Origin: Mantis religiosa
Taxonomy: Eukaryota; Arthropoda; Insecta; Mantodea; Mantidae
Direction: 5' to 3'
Length of the DNA: 64,000 bases
Assembly: GCA_030765055.1 (NCBI GenBank)
Contig: CM060947.1
Coordinates: forward strand, 97,168,936 to 97,232,935
Shown: positions 1-10,061 of the stretch, piece by piece
Layout of the letters: each line of letters starts with the position of its first letter
Position numbering within the stretch: the first letter of the stretch is position 1
Position numbers and translations under genes: made by a program
The notes under the pieces: model-generated
The model's database searches: none
Seen by the model: only the letters and a program-made list of their open reading frames with translations
What the model was told of the DNA's origin: nothing

Positions 1-120
1 TGGTTCAATTCCCGGCCATGGCATTGCATTTTTCATGTTGACTCTATCCATCAAAAACCTTAGCCTATAAATGGCTAGTGTGGAGAAATGTTTAATTTCC
101 ATCAATTAACTAAAACTTTG
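1..120 (+). repeat. SINE-C copy, cut by the window edge
   Basis: The first bases contain a polymerase III B-box-like stretch (GGTTCAATTCCC). A body and tail follow that match the fuller copy at 39590-39745: GCATTGCATTTTTCA, then GGCTAGTGTGGAGAAA. The tRNA-like A-box half lies outside the window. A tail-only fragment of the same family is at 7955-8015. Confidence 0.6.
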
Positions 121-137
121 GATTAAATTGAGGAAAA

Positions 138-1770
138 AAGATGGCAAGCAAGAACTTTATAAGACTTATCCAAAATATTTACAAAGAAAATGAATTTAGT
201 ATAAAATATGACCAGGGAATGATAACAGAGAAAATACCAAACAATGTAGGACTTAGACAAGGTTACAAATTAAGTCCAGTGCTATTTAATTTATTTATTG
301 ATGATATTCTAGAAGTAATAAGTAAAAATGTTACACATTTACCAATTTTATATAACAGAGAGATACCAGGTCTGCTCTTTGTAGATGATTTAGTAATAGG
401 CTCCCTAACAAGCATAGGCTTAAAACAATCCTTGGAAGCAATAGTCAAATTTTGTAGAGAATGTGGTCTGAAGATAAATAAAACTAAATCTAAGATCATG
501 GTGTTAAAATATGATTTCAAACTAAAAAGAGAAGAAAAATGGTGGTGGGAAGGTTCAGAAATTGAGGTGATTAAGAATATTGATTTCCTAGGAGTAAGAT
601 TATCTAGTAATTTATTTATTTATTTGTCAATAGACTGCAAAGCAGTTTCTGACATTGCCAATTACAATCTAAAAGTTTACAATTATAGGATATAGAGCAA
701 AATATAAACAGTATAAAAACATATTTACAGATCATCAACTTTGTACATACATTTATTCATTAAAAAGTATTTTAATTTGTTTTGAAATTGCTTCGTACCA
801 TTTAATGCTTTAATTGATGCTGGCAGTCTATTAAATAAAATCAGTCCCATTATAAATGGTGAATGGTGACCAAAAAAGGAAAGCACTGGCAGAAGGAAAA
901 ATGGCTGAGTGTTATTAGATAATGTATTAACAAAATATCAAATATGCAAGTAAAATGGCTAGAACGACTGGTTCAATTGTAGAAAGCAGAATGCTATATG
1001 GAATAGAAATATGGGGGCCAGATGAAGGACGGTAAGCAATAAATGTTATACATAGACTATTTTGTAGACTTGTTTTAGGCTTACCTAGATCTTCACCGAA
1101 TGAGGCAGCTTTAACGGAATTAGGAAGATTAGGTTACAAAAGCAAGGTGATGGAAAGAATACTGAAATATTGGCTCAGGATATGGAATTTAGATGAGGAG
1201 AATACCGTTAAACAGTGTTTGGTAGCACAAACAAGAATAAAGGAGAGAGAGACTTGGATATATAAAATTCAAGATTTTACAGGAAGTAGGTATTGGTTCA
1301 TTATGGTTAGATAGTGGAAGAATAGAAAAGGGATTCTTACAAGAATTGAAGATATTGAAAAACAAGAGTTATGGGCTAATCTTAATAATAACAGATCTCT
1401 GAAATTATATAAAACATTGAAAAATGATTCGGGCAGAGAAAAATATATTGACATCTGTGATGAAGTAAGGGTTGGCAGGGTTTAGAACAGGAGTAATATA
1501 CTTAAAGGGGTATAAGGAATGGATATATTAAGGGAAGACGTCCAATGTGTGAAAGAGAAGATAGTACTTGGCATTATATTTTTGATTGCCAAAAAACAAA
1601 ATACTGGAGAGACGGATTTCTTTTGCATAAGTAGGAAAATATACCAAATTAAATAAGAGGCAAAAGAATATTTAATCTAAAATCAGAAGAAAACATAATA
1701 AAACTGGGAAAATTTATTGGCAAGGTAAAACAAAAATGGCTTTGGAAAACAGGGAAGACTAATGAGAACA
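138..1770 (+). mobile_element. Non-LTR retrotransposon (LINE) reverse transcriptase remnant
   Basis: The open frame at 141-695 has RT motifs GLRQGYKLSPVLFNLFIDD and the catalytic box as LFVDDLVIGS (VDD, where active enzymes often show ADD). A second stretch from about 955 restores the downstream part of the protein (YGIEIWGPDEG, then FCRLVLGLPRSS, then KVMERILKYWLRIWNLD), with several stops and frame changes. It ends near 1770 in a lysine-rich tail. The gap at about 715-885 is filled by another LINE end on the opposite strand. This is a dead copy. The same broad LINE type recurs at 18465, 50490 and 52950. Confidence 0.75.
715..885 (-). mobile_element. C-terminal end of a CR1/Jockey-type LINE, inserted
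   Basis: Read on the minus strand this gives a typical LINE ORF2 tail: FIMGLILFNRLPASIKAL, then a KLKYFL block, then a stop. The pattern (LFNxLPxSIK...FKxxLKxFL) is common at the C-terminus of such elements. It splits the plus-strand RT remnant around it. Only the last 55 or so codons remain, as expected for a 5'-truncated insertion. Confidence 0.6.
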
Positions 1771-1779
1771 ATTAGGAAA

Positions 1780-2215
1780 AATAGTATAATGTATAAAGGG
1801 AAACAAAATTCTAGATCCCAAGTTTTAAAATGCTCCATTATATAAACAACCTGGGTTATAAAGGGGCATGGAAAAATGCAACTCCAAAATGAGTATGTAA
1901 ATTTTTGTTGACCTAAAAATTTTCTAAAAATTAGCTATAAAATACCCTTAAAATATAAAAAAATGCACAACAATGTAAAAAAATTACCTAACAAAAGTTA
2001 ACAATTTCTTTCATAATAATAAATTAATAACTGTCACAGACAAATAATGAATATATGGTTTGAATTACCACATTTTAAATTAACTTTCTTAGTAAATAAT
2101 GCAATTATTGTTACTAAATGATAAATAAATTAAAATTCATCAGGTCATTTTCAGTTTTATAAAATATGAAAAAATAAGTTACCCATTAGCCAAAACATAC
2201 CTTACTTAGCGTTGC
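1780..2215. other. AT-rich stretch without a recognised gene
   Basis: No reading frame or RNA signal is convincing. It lies downstream, in minus-strand sense, of the hAT-like relic and probably includes that element's 3' end, but I could not define inverted repeats. Confidence 0.3.
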
Positions 2216-2219
2216 AGTA

Positions 2220-3635
2220 TACCACCATGGTCATCTTCAAGTTATCAAAAGTAAAGGAATGGTGGTTGTCAGCTAAAACTGTTTTATACTTTGAGAAACT
2301 TCTCTCCACTTCCACAGATGTTATTTCGTGCATATTTGAAAAACACTATGTCACTATCTGTTAAGTCCTGTTCAAAAATATAAGTTCTGAAGTTTTCTCC
2401 TGACAAGATATCAGAAAACTGACAAACTGTTTGGTAACCTTTATTTTTGTCCAACACAAATTTTAGTTTCTGCCTAATTTTGTCCCCAATCTCACTCTTA
2501 CATTTTGTATCCTCTCTTCCGCAATCTTCACTAACTCAAGCGACTTATCCAATGTCATGCCATTTTCTTCAAGGTGGGTTATGGTTTCCATCAAAAATGT
2601 AAATTTTTATATAATGAAAGCTAATTTACTTTGGATTTGAGTATCAGAAAACATTCTGTGCACTTTCAATTGCCTTAGAATCCTCCCTATGAAAGCTATT
2701 CACCACTTCTCTCACTATTTGAAAATTGTCAGTGGTATATACCTGCAGTTAACCATGTACCTCACCATGTTAAAATTGGTGCCGGGGCAAAGCTATATTA
2801 GGGGCTTTTTCTTTGAAGTGCATAGTTCGGGTTGGCGCTTTCAAAAATATTTTCTTTACTGTGGAAATTAGTGTATCTACTTCTGGAAATGTTGATCTGA
2901 CCTGTTCCGCAATTTGATGAAAAGCATGGGCCTAACATATAAGATGCACCATCTTACTGTAAAATGATTGGATTGATTTTGGCACCTTTACCATGTAAGG
3001 CACTGTGTCTGTTAGGAAGAGGAGCACGTTGTCATGCTGTATTCCACTAGGCTACAATAAAGACATAGATTTATTGAACAGTTCGCATATCTGACAGTGG
3101 TTAACAGCTTCCATAACCTCTGAGGTCAGAAGAAACATTTGCCCAGCACTAGTAGCTTCTAGCATATCTATCACCACATTGGCTAGATAACGTCCCTCGG
3201 AATCTGTTGTCTCGTCAATTGATACATAATTTTTTTTCCCATTCACTCATTCACGTATTCAGTTTAACGTGTTTTCATAACATTTTTGTAGGTAACTTTT
3301 ACGCAAAGTTGATTCTCTGGAATTGTATGACCAGTGTGACATTCAAGAAAATCTCGTAATTTGGAATTACTTAATTTTCCTAGCGGAATATTTGCACTAA
3401 CAAACACTTCACATAAATCTTTATAAAAGGAAGATGACTTGTTACTTGACGTCAAAGCCGTTTCTTTTACAGTAACTGAGACACTTGTCTTTTTTTTAAT
3501 TTTAAAGAACTCACAAGTGTTCTTCCCACCCAACATGTTGTATGGAGAGACATTTGTCTGCAGCAACTTTAATTTTGCACACTTTACAGAACAATACAGT
3601 TCTATCAGTAGAAAATATGTTTCCGCCAAAATTTA
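2220..3635 (-). pseudogene. hAT-like transposase relic
   Basis: Two minus-strand open frames (3264-3629 and 3052-3246) and further frame-shifted sequence down to about 2220 read as one protein. Recognisable parts in order are: paired cysteines near the N-terminus; LCEVFVSANIPLGKLSNSKL; the acidic block SIDETTDSEGRYLANVVIDM, which resembles the first catalytic aspartate region of hAT transposases; NVLLFLTDTVPYMVK; then FYSKMVHLIC and AHAFHQIAEQVRSTFP. This order matches a hAT-related, CGGBP1-like protein family that is multicopy in arthropod genomes. In-frame stops and shifts make it inactive. A second fragment of the same family is at 30600-31080 on the plus strand. Confidence 0.6.
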
Positions 3636-3639
3636 AACA

Positions 3640-4950
3640 CCTCACAAACTACTCTCCTTACTGCAACACTTTTAGCTCCTGAAGTCCTGACTGATGCAAT
3701 CCACACGTATTGCATGATGTAATCAGCAATTCCTTGAATTGATGCGTTATAAATTCACCAGCACTGTTAGGACGCTGACATGTGTTTACAACATTTACAA
3801 AGTTACTATTTCATAAAAGATGATGAATATATGAACTTTTAATTACAGATTATCTTAACCCCCCCCCCCCAAAAAAAGTCCATGGGTCAGGGTCAGGTCG
3901 GCTACGGGAATCAAACCCGGGTCTCCCAAATGCGCGCTACAGATGAAAATGCCCAATAAATTCATGAAAAAGAAATAAAATGACCGGAAAATGCATCTAA
4001 ATGTTAAAAAATGACTTTATTATAAAAATGAGGAAAAAATGAATTTTGATGACCTATAAAAACCATATATGTCTAATGTATTTGTTCCAGAATGCACTTA
4101 ATTTCTAATAAGCATCGTCTGTGACTACTCAGGAAAAAGATGACTTTTCATCAAAATCCGGACCCTAGTAATAAGAAATAGGAAATAAATAAACTGAAAC
4201 TAAACTTAACTAAATATGAATTTCAATCAATGCTATGCTCTGTGCATTAAAAAACTTTATTAGAGACTGCACTTTACATGTAGCAAGAGTAGAATTTGGA
4301 ATATGAATCTCTATTTTCAACTGTTGCTACAAAGTTATTGCAAGACTTCAGAATCTCTTTCATTATATGAAATTATAAGTTTTTTTTGTATATCTCTTAT
4401 AGAACATATTCAATATTTTCATATATTATTTTTGTATATCTCTTTTGCAGAACATATTTTATAATGAACAAATAATCTTTTTTAATTTTAATTATATGTC
4501 TGCTGCTAAATTTTCAATTCACACATAGAATGGTATTCTTTAATCGGAAAATTTTAATGCTCTTTCACATTTACACTTCTCTAGATAAGGCTTATATTTG
4601 TCATAAGAATTGATAGAACATAATATATATTTTTAAACTCAATTAGCTTGTCTCATAAAATATATTTCCATTTTTTTTTTTTTTTAATTTTTAGACATGT
4701 GTTCTAAGTGTTTTCAGTGTCCACTGAGCATCTGAATCTGTTTTCCCCATATGTTGTGTCATTTCCATTTTTCCTGCATTATATTTGGCGGACCATAATA
4801 CTCTGGTATGTTTGTCATCAATATAGTAATGTTGTTTAAAATTAAAAGAGAGCATCACACCATGTCAGTTTCTCTTTGGGTCGTTTTGCGCCATTTGCAA
4901 AGAAAATGTAATGCTAACATAAATGTAGTAATAGAATAATTATTTTTCCC
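3640..4950. other. AT-rich intergenic sequence
   Basis: It contains a C10 run near 3860, poly-T near 4670 and no supportable gene. At 3893-3945 there is a short tRNA-like relic, described separately. Confidence 0.3.
3893..3945 (-). repeat. SINE / tRNA-like fragment
   Basis: On the minus strand the sequence contains a B-box-like GGGTTTGATTCCC preceded by GGGAGACCC, the typical T-arm of a tRNA-derived SINE. The rest of the element is not recognisable. Confidence 0.4.
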
Positions 4951-4951
4951 C

Positions 4952-4992
4952 CCGGAACATGTTTCAGAGACTTTGCCTCCATCGTCAACCGG
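4952..4992 (-). ncRNA. Hammerhead ribozyme-like motif of PLE terminus
   Basis: Minus-strand order: stem I CCGG (4992-4989); core UUGACGA (4988-4982, first C replaced by U); one extra U; stem II GGAGGC / GUCUCU around an AAA loop; GAAA; a two-pair stem III (A-U, C-G) with loop AU; cleavage-site U; and stem I CCGG (4955-4952). The fold is complete apart from the C-to-U change in the core, so activity is uncertain. Confidence 0.55.
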
Positions 4993-5150
4993 ATATCAAC
5001 TGCTTCTCATTGGTGTAGCTGGCGATATTTTGTCATAGATCTCCTCTGGTGGCGGTTCGAGGAATTTGCTGAACAAATCTTTCTGGGCGATGTTGAAATT
5101 GAATAATTTGTTCCTATTGTTTGAAATGAAGATTTTTTTCCCATGAGGGA
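4952..5150 (-). mobile_element. Penelope-like element 3' end, inverted piece
   Basis: Minus-strand translation gives the C-terminus of the PLE protein (FLEPPPEEIYDKISPATP), closely matching the ORF end at 51700-51900. It is followed by the terminal ribozyme-like motif at 4992-4952. At about 5150 the sequence switches to plus orientation and continues as the next PLE piece, so this is an inverted junction inside one insertion. Confidence 0.7.
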
Positions 5151-5457
5151 AGAATACAAAACAGAATACAACAAAATTATTGAAATAGCACAAAAAAATT
5201 ACTTTCCCAAATCATTAGTAGACAAAAAAGTGAACTTAGCAAAAAAGAAGAAGCTAATAAAGGAAACCACAACCCTCTTGAGCTACAGAAACTAATATGA
5301 TTTTCAAAAAATTCACTTACCATCCATGGGCCTTTGATAAATTAAAAAAAGTCTTCAAAAAACAAAACATTCAACTAGCACCAGTCAACCATTGCTCCTT
5401 AAAAAACCTAATTTGCTCAAACATCAAAGATGCCATTCCATCTAACAAAAAAATCTG

Positions 5458-5460
<3 letters not shown>

Positions 5461-5515
<55 letters not shown>
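5461..5515. repeat. (AT)n microsatellite inside the PLE endonuclease
   Basis: About 55 nt of alternating A and T. The intact paralogue reads GGTATATATCAA at this point (codons for Gly-Ile-Tyr-Gln), so the tract probably grew from the GIY codons. Confidence 0.9.
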
Positions 5516-5517
<2 letters not shown>

Positions 5518-5858
5518 ATTTGAATGTTGTGACTGTAGTCAAATTTATATTGGATTTAGAAACAAGAGCAAAGGAACACTTTGGGAACATAAAATATAAA
5601 CAATTAGAAAAATCAGCAGTTGCCATGCATTTTTGGGAAAAAAACCACAACATAAATCCAGAATCAAAACTACTAAAACATACATCAGGAAAACAAGAAC
5701 TATCCACATGGGAATAAATCTTCATTTCAAAAAATAGGAACAACTTATTCAATTTTGACATCCCCCAGTAAGATTTGTTCAGCAAGTTCCTCAAACCGCC
5801 ACCAGAGGAGACCTACGACAAAATATCGCTAGCTACACCACTGAGAACCAGTCAATGT

Positions 5859-5890
5859 CCGGTTGACAATGGAGGCAAAGTCTCTGAAAC
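5859..5890 (+). ncRNA. Degenerate hammerhead-like motif
   Basis: Stem I CCGG, then UUGACAA (the invariant G of GA is now A), an extra U, GGAGGC / GUCUCU, GAAAC. The 3' strand of stem I is lost. It is the inverted partner of the motif at 4952-4992. Confidence 0.4.
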
Positions 5891-5899
5891 ATTTTAAAA

Positions 5900-6560
5900 G
5901 TAAGTGTTGTTTAGTGTCATTAATCGACTTCCTTTAAATTTAATTTATTACAACACTGTTTACATCACTTCCAAGAAAGGAATTGTAATAGAATAACTGT
6001 TTATTTTTTATTTTTCTGCAATTCAATATGGCGTTATACATGATTGAATTCAGCCAAAATGTTCACAATGAGCAGTAGGCTACTTGATATAAAATTATTT
6101 GCAATCAATTGAATTTAATGCTCAAAAAGATATTTTCATACAGCAGATTTAAAACAGAAATGGATTTTAGTTATTTATGTCCTGAGAGCTTGCATTTTCT
6201 CCTTAAGCATTTTGTCATTTGAAAGAAAATCTAAGCGCACACAATGATTATAAGGTTCATCATTTAACAATGAGGGACTATTGTTAATTTATATTCTGCA
6301 TGAGGTTGAAGCCAGTCCAAATTGCTGAATTAATTGTAATTGCGCTGCATTTAGACTGATTTTAAATGGATTAAATTGATTGTAAATACGGTATGAATAA
6401 ACAGATGTATTTAAATGATACTCAACTACATGGTTACATTGCAAATCTTTCTCTAAATATTGTTTGTATGTAGTATCTTGTAAATACATATATAATTTTC
6501 TTGTTTTTTTCTTTCTTGATGAAGCCAAAAATTGTATCAATTTCTATGGTGAATAAATTA
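5900..6560. other. AT-rich sequence, no gene seen
   Basis: Only scattered short frames. The region 6290-6540 has weak LINE-tail character on the minus strand that I could not confirm. Confidence 0.3.
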
Positions 6561-6565
6561 CTTAC

Positions 6566-6732
6566 TTACTAAAATTAGGCAAGTGAGTCAACCTTGTATA
6601 TACTTTTCTCCACTTACAAGTTTTTTATGAAGACTAGTTTCTGGGGACTTCTCCCCTATCGTCAGCTCTGTGGTTGACTTGTAAGTGGAGAAAAGTATAT
6701 ACAAGGTTGACTCACTTGCCTAATTTTAGTAA
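6566..6732. repeat. Perfect 55-bp inverted repeat around a PLE ribozyme core
   Basis: Arms 6566-6620 and 6678-6732 are exact reverse complements by eye. The 57-nt loop holds a minus-strand hammerhead motif. The right arm also follows the single copy of the motif at 12789-12843, so the arms are the sequence normally found just 3' of this ribozyme. Confidence 0.9.
6626..6672 (-). ncRNA. Hammerhead ribozyme motif (PLE terminus)
   Basis: Minus-strand GAG, core CUGACGA (6665-6659, fully canonical), UA, stem II GGGGA / UCCCC with GAAG loop, A, GAAA, stem III C-UA-G, U, cleavage C, then UUC for stem I (three pairs, partly G-U). All catalytic core positions agree with the hammerhead consensus. Confidence 0.7.
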
Positions 6733-6770
6733 TAATGGCACTCCACTTTCTGAAATACTTCTTTTTATTC

Positions 6771-6772
6771 TA

Positions 6773-6820
<48 letters not shown>

Positions 6821-6822
6821 AA
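6771..6822. repeat. (CTTA)n microsatellite
   Basis: About 13 units of a TTAC/CTTA tetranucleotide, just 3' of the palindrome. A few units also lie just 5' of it (6558-6570), so the seed may be in the element or its target. Confidence 0.9.
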
Positions 6823-6829
6823 TCTCACT

Positions 6830-7265
6830 AGGGTAACCTCAATGTGGACCTCAAGCACTTATGTGGTTCTATGTTAAAGTTTTTAGTAATATGGGTGCAA
6901 GGTCCTGAATTTACAAAGCATTTTTAATTATAAATGGCACTTGATTGAGAAAAATCTGTAACCAGTAACATTTCTGTATGATGCAACTAACATAGAATTG
7001 AAAAGAAACATTAATAGAGAACACTGGTAAAATGGACATATCTGACAATACAGTTCATGTTCCTTCTTCAGTATATACCTATATATAAAGAATATAAAAT
7101 AATTAATTCAGCTTAAAACAAATTACATGTCTTTTCCATTATGAAGTATTACAAATTGGTTTATAGTTTATTTTAATACAAAAGTTCCCAAATGGCACAA
7201 ATAACAACTTTCAACATTTAGCTTTTGGTTCACTGCACTTAAGATATTTTTTCTCAGTTACAGCT
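6830..7265. other. AT-rich sequence, no gene seen
   Basis: No coding or RNA signal that I can support. Confidence 0.3.
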
Positions 7266-7270
7266 TTACT

Positions 7271-7426
7271 TTATTTCATTCTTTTTATCTTTCTTATCAA
7301 TTCAATTTGCATAAGTTGCAAATGTTCCTTTTCTTTTTCTAAATTATGTAGCACATTTTTTTTCTTCTCTTCTCTCTCACGCTGGTTTATTTCCTCTGTT
7401 TTTCTTTGCTTTTGCTTTATGACCAC
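7271..7426 (-). pseudogene. Short coiled-coil coding remnant
   Basis: A minus-strand frame of about 51 codons between two stops is rich in Glu, Lys and Leu with heptad spacing (EEINQRE, then HNLEKEKEHLQLMQIELIRK) and ends in a natural-looking stop. Such tails are frequent in MADF/Myb-SANT-like proteins of DNA transposons, but no diagnostic domain is visible. The adjoining 7430-8160 shows only broken frames. Confidence 0.35.
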
Positions 7427-7954
7427 TTATTCCTACTTACTGCAGGCTCCACAAGCATAACAAAATATTTCTTGGTCCATAGCTATGGCATTGTTTCCAC
7501 TGAATTCTATATATCATTCCATGGTAGACCCTCCTCAAGAAGTTTTTCAGCTAACATTTCCTTAGCACAAGTCACTCACTGTCCCTACACTTCTTTCAAG
7601 TTTATACTTTAACATTTCCTTACTAATGAAAAATCCTCCTTAACAAGGGCATTGTCATGTGAGAATGAAGGATCATTTTCACAGTTCACCACACATTTTA
7701 TAATTAGGCTAGACACATCTTTGCCTCTAAATGATACTTGTCTACACCAATATTCTTAATAGGTGTTTCATTGACAAATAGTCTTGCAGCTAATCCAATC
7801 TTAAGTTGCAGTTGCATGCAGTTGTCTACAGTTTCAACAGCTATGTGTATGAATTTTTATGTAGTGTTTGCACCTTGAAGAATGCTGGGTTTAAAGAACC
7901 TTTCCATTAGCTCTCAGGTAAAATCTTCAATTGCAGAAAGTAGTAAAATCTTCA

Positions 7955-8015
7955 ATACCTTAGCCTATATACAGCTAGTGTGAAGAAATGAATCATTTCC
8001 ATCAATTAACTTAAA
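7955..8015 (+). repeat. SINE-C tail fragment
   Basis: CTTAGCCTATATACAGCTAG, then TGTGAAGAAATG and CATTTCCATCAATTAACT, matches 59-111 of this window. No tRNA-like head is present. Confidence 0.55.
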
Positions 8016-8339
8016 TAGTAAAATCTTCAATTGCAGAAAGTAAGAAGGTGAACATAGGCTTTGTATTCGGAATTCTCTAAAGAAGAGTTCAAATGCAGAA
8101 GTGATCATAAAAAAACTGTAATTTAGGGAGCAGAAGATGGTTTGGAAGAATTTCATTCACTTTCTGCACTGCTTAAGTATCAGGCAGGTGTGCTCTCTTG
8201 CTCTTGAAATAGATCCTCAAGTGAGGTAAAATTAAAATCTTGATAGCTCTTTTACAGGTCGCAAAGTTTTCGAGCCAGCAGCAATTGCAACATTTCAAAG
8301 GTTCTTACATTATGCGTGATTGGAGGAATTTAGTAACAG

Positions 8340-8460
8340 TGACAAAAAAATTAGTTGAAAAAACTATTTGTAGTCAGTTTTTAACACTCTGTTGCATTTT
8401 TATATTATTGAGGGACTAGTTTTGGAAGTCATTGCTTCCATTTTCAACCTCAAAGGTCCA
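8340..8460 (-). mobile_element. PLE terminal fragment
   Basis: On the minus strand the motif GACTTCCAAAACTAGTCCC with the following AATAATATAAAAATG matches the end of the PLE copy at 44235-44690. No protein part remains. Another copy of the same terminus lies at 49565-49680. Confidence 0.6.
8409..8452 (-). ncRNA. Decayed hammerhead-like fold
   Basis: Stem I UGAGG / CCUCA (five perfect pairs), core UUGAAAA, extra U, stem II GGAAG / CUUCC, AAAA in place of GAAA, stem III C-UA-G, UC. The secondary structure is intact, but two catalytic guanines are now A, so this copy should be inactive. Confidence 0.4.
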
Positions 8461-8599
8461 CATCATATTGCTGTCATTTACTGTCTTTCTCTGGTGGTGG
8501 AACTATGAACTTCTTTATCAAATTATCGACACATATGAGTTGATTGCACAAGGGCAGTTCCACATAGAGCAGCAGCCTTTGAGGAGCACTTCTGTTAAT

Positions 8600-8843
8600 G
8601 TGTAGTGTTTAACGCCCGCCTTTACTACATATGGCAATGCAGGCGATGACACTGATGATACATGAGATGAAGATGGAGCACCGGTGGAATGAGATGGCAG
8701 GGGAAGCCAGAGATCCCAGAGAAAACCTGCCCCAGCGCCGTGTTGTCCAACACAAATCTCACTTTTCGGTCGCCTGGGATCGAACCTGGGCCGCCTTGGT
8801 GACAGCCAAGCGGTCTAACCACTGAGCCACGGCGCGGCCGCAC
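8600..8843 (-). repeat. SINE-D (Asp tRNA-like) copy
   Basis: Minus strand starts GCGGCCGCGCCGTGGCTCAG with A box TGGCTCAGTGGTTAG, an anticodon-loop-like CTGTCAC (GUC, as in tRNA-Asp) and B box GGTTCGATCCC. The body includes AGGTTTTCTCTGGGATC and the tail ends near CGGGCGTTAAACACT. The same family is at 62472-62715 and, more diverged, at 29605-29855. Confidence 0.8.
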
Positions 8844-8919
8844 TTCTGTTACCTAGCTTCTTACCCCCACCTAAAACTCACCTGTCACCCTACATATCCC
8901 ACATCATGTCACTAAGTGG

Positions 8920-9490
8920 TGTAATGGTTGTTTTGGTTTAGGCCCCAAGTGTTGAAAAATGTTTAAATATGTGGTTTAAAAATCGATATGGACATGTTAA
9001 AAATGAATAAGAAAGGAAATTGTTTAAATTCAGTAGGTCATGAGATGATGCAACATGTAAGTGATGGATGTGAATGTTTTATGATTGGTAGTTTTAAAAA
9101 TGAGATTATGTAATGTGTGACATGGACCAGTAAAATTAAAATTCAATTGGTAGTGATGGCAGTGAGAGAATGAAAAATCAATAAGTTTGGTAAAACAGTG
9201 AGGAAAGAAAGCGTCTTTTGATTGAAGAATGTTATGATGAACGAAAGAGAAAAATAGTTGTAAAAGAGTTATCCATTTTCTGTTAATTGTATCAAGCTAT
9301 TGTCAAGTTTTACACAACAAATTGTATAAAAATACAAATTAAATTGAACATCTTGATTCTTTTAAAGTATAAAGAATTTATTGGTTTCAGAGTTCATTTA
9401 GAAAATGTATCCTTTCATTTGTGACCACGTCTGAAAATTAAGTTCTCATTGCTCAGACTGAAGCAGATCCGGAGATTTTTTTATATACAT
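8920..9490 (+). repeat. Dispersed repeat A, possible solo LTR (copy 1)
   Basis: About 565 nt that align almost throughout with 14449-15040. Both begin TGTAAYGG and contain GTTTTGGTTTAGGCCCCAAG and a TGTATAAA box followed by a conserved ATTGAACATCTTG. The start with TG, a TATA-like box and the length fit an LTR, but a CA end and target-site duplication are not clear. Confidence 0.6.
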
Positions 9491-9499
9491 CTATTCATA

Positions 9500-10017
9500 G
9501 ATTGATTGATGTTTATTTCCAATTACAAAGCTTTTTACATGGATCGTCAAATTATATATACATAAAATTAATACAATAATATTTACAAACATGTTTACAA
9601 AGTTGATGAGAAGTAATTTTTGATGTAGAAATTGCATTAATTTTACCTATAACTATCATTCCAGTTAGATCAAATATAATAATTTGAGCTATAACTAGTA
9701 TATTATTTTTATTTATTCTTACAATTGGATTATATCAGTAAATAGCACATTCTACCTAACCTGTTTATATTCTTCCACAGAGTAAAATACTTTTTGTAAT
9801 AAATAAGTTTTATCAGCCTTTAGTTTTGTTTCCTTGTTTGTTATCTGATTTCAGCCCGAAGGTGGTTATACAAATATTTTATACTATTTTCTATGCATTT
9901 GTTATTTAGGATACCAGTAAGTCTGTTTCTGAAGTAATTATCTTTTGTTCTGGTATTATGTTTGTGGATGTTACTATTTTTATTTGGATCATAACTTTTT
10001 AATGTAAGTTTGACACA

Positions 10018-10061
<44 letters not shown>

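Larger units (their letters stand above)
5150..5890 (+). mobile_element. Penelope-like element with GIY-YIG domain (decayed)
   Basis: Plus-strand frames give FKKFTYHPWAFDKLKKVFKK, then the GIY-YIG region (an interrupted GIY, QIYIGFRNKSK, then KEHF and HFWEKNHNI), matching the C-terminal half of the ORF at 51700-52905. An (AT)n tract has expanded exactly at the GIY codons. The conserved YIG is retained as YIG, but its following KTK is changed. A degenerate hammerhead follows at 5859-5890. The element lacks its RT half. Confidence 0.8.

Noticed and set aside
5297..5794. Three overlapping frames with Tyr-Ile repeats
   Set aside because: All run through the (AT)n tract. Only the parts matching the PLE are meaningful.
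8625..8843. Open frames on both strands as possible small proteins
   Set aside because: They lie entirely inside a tRNA-derived SINE. The frames at 62499-62726 are the same repeat.
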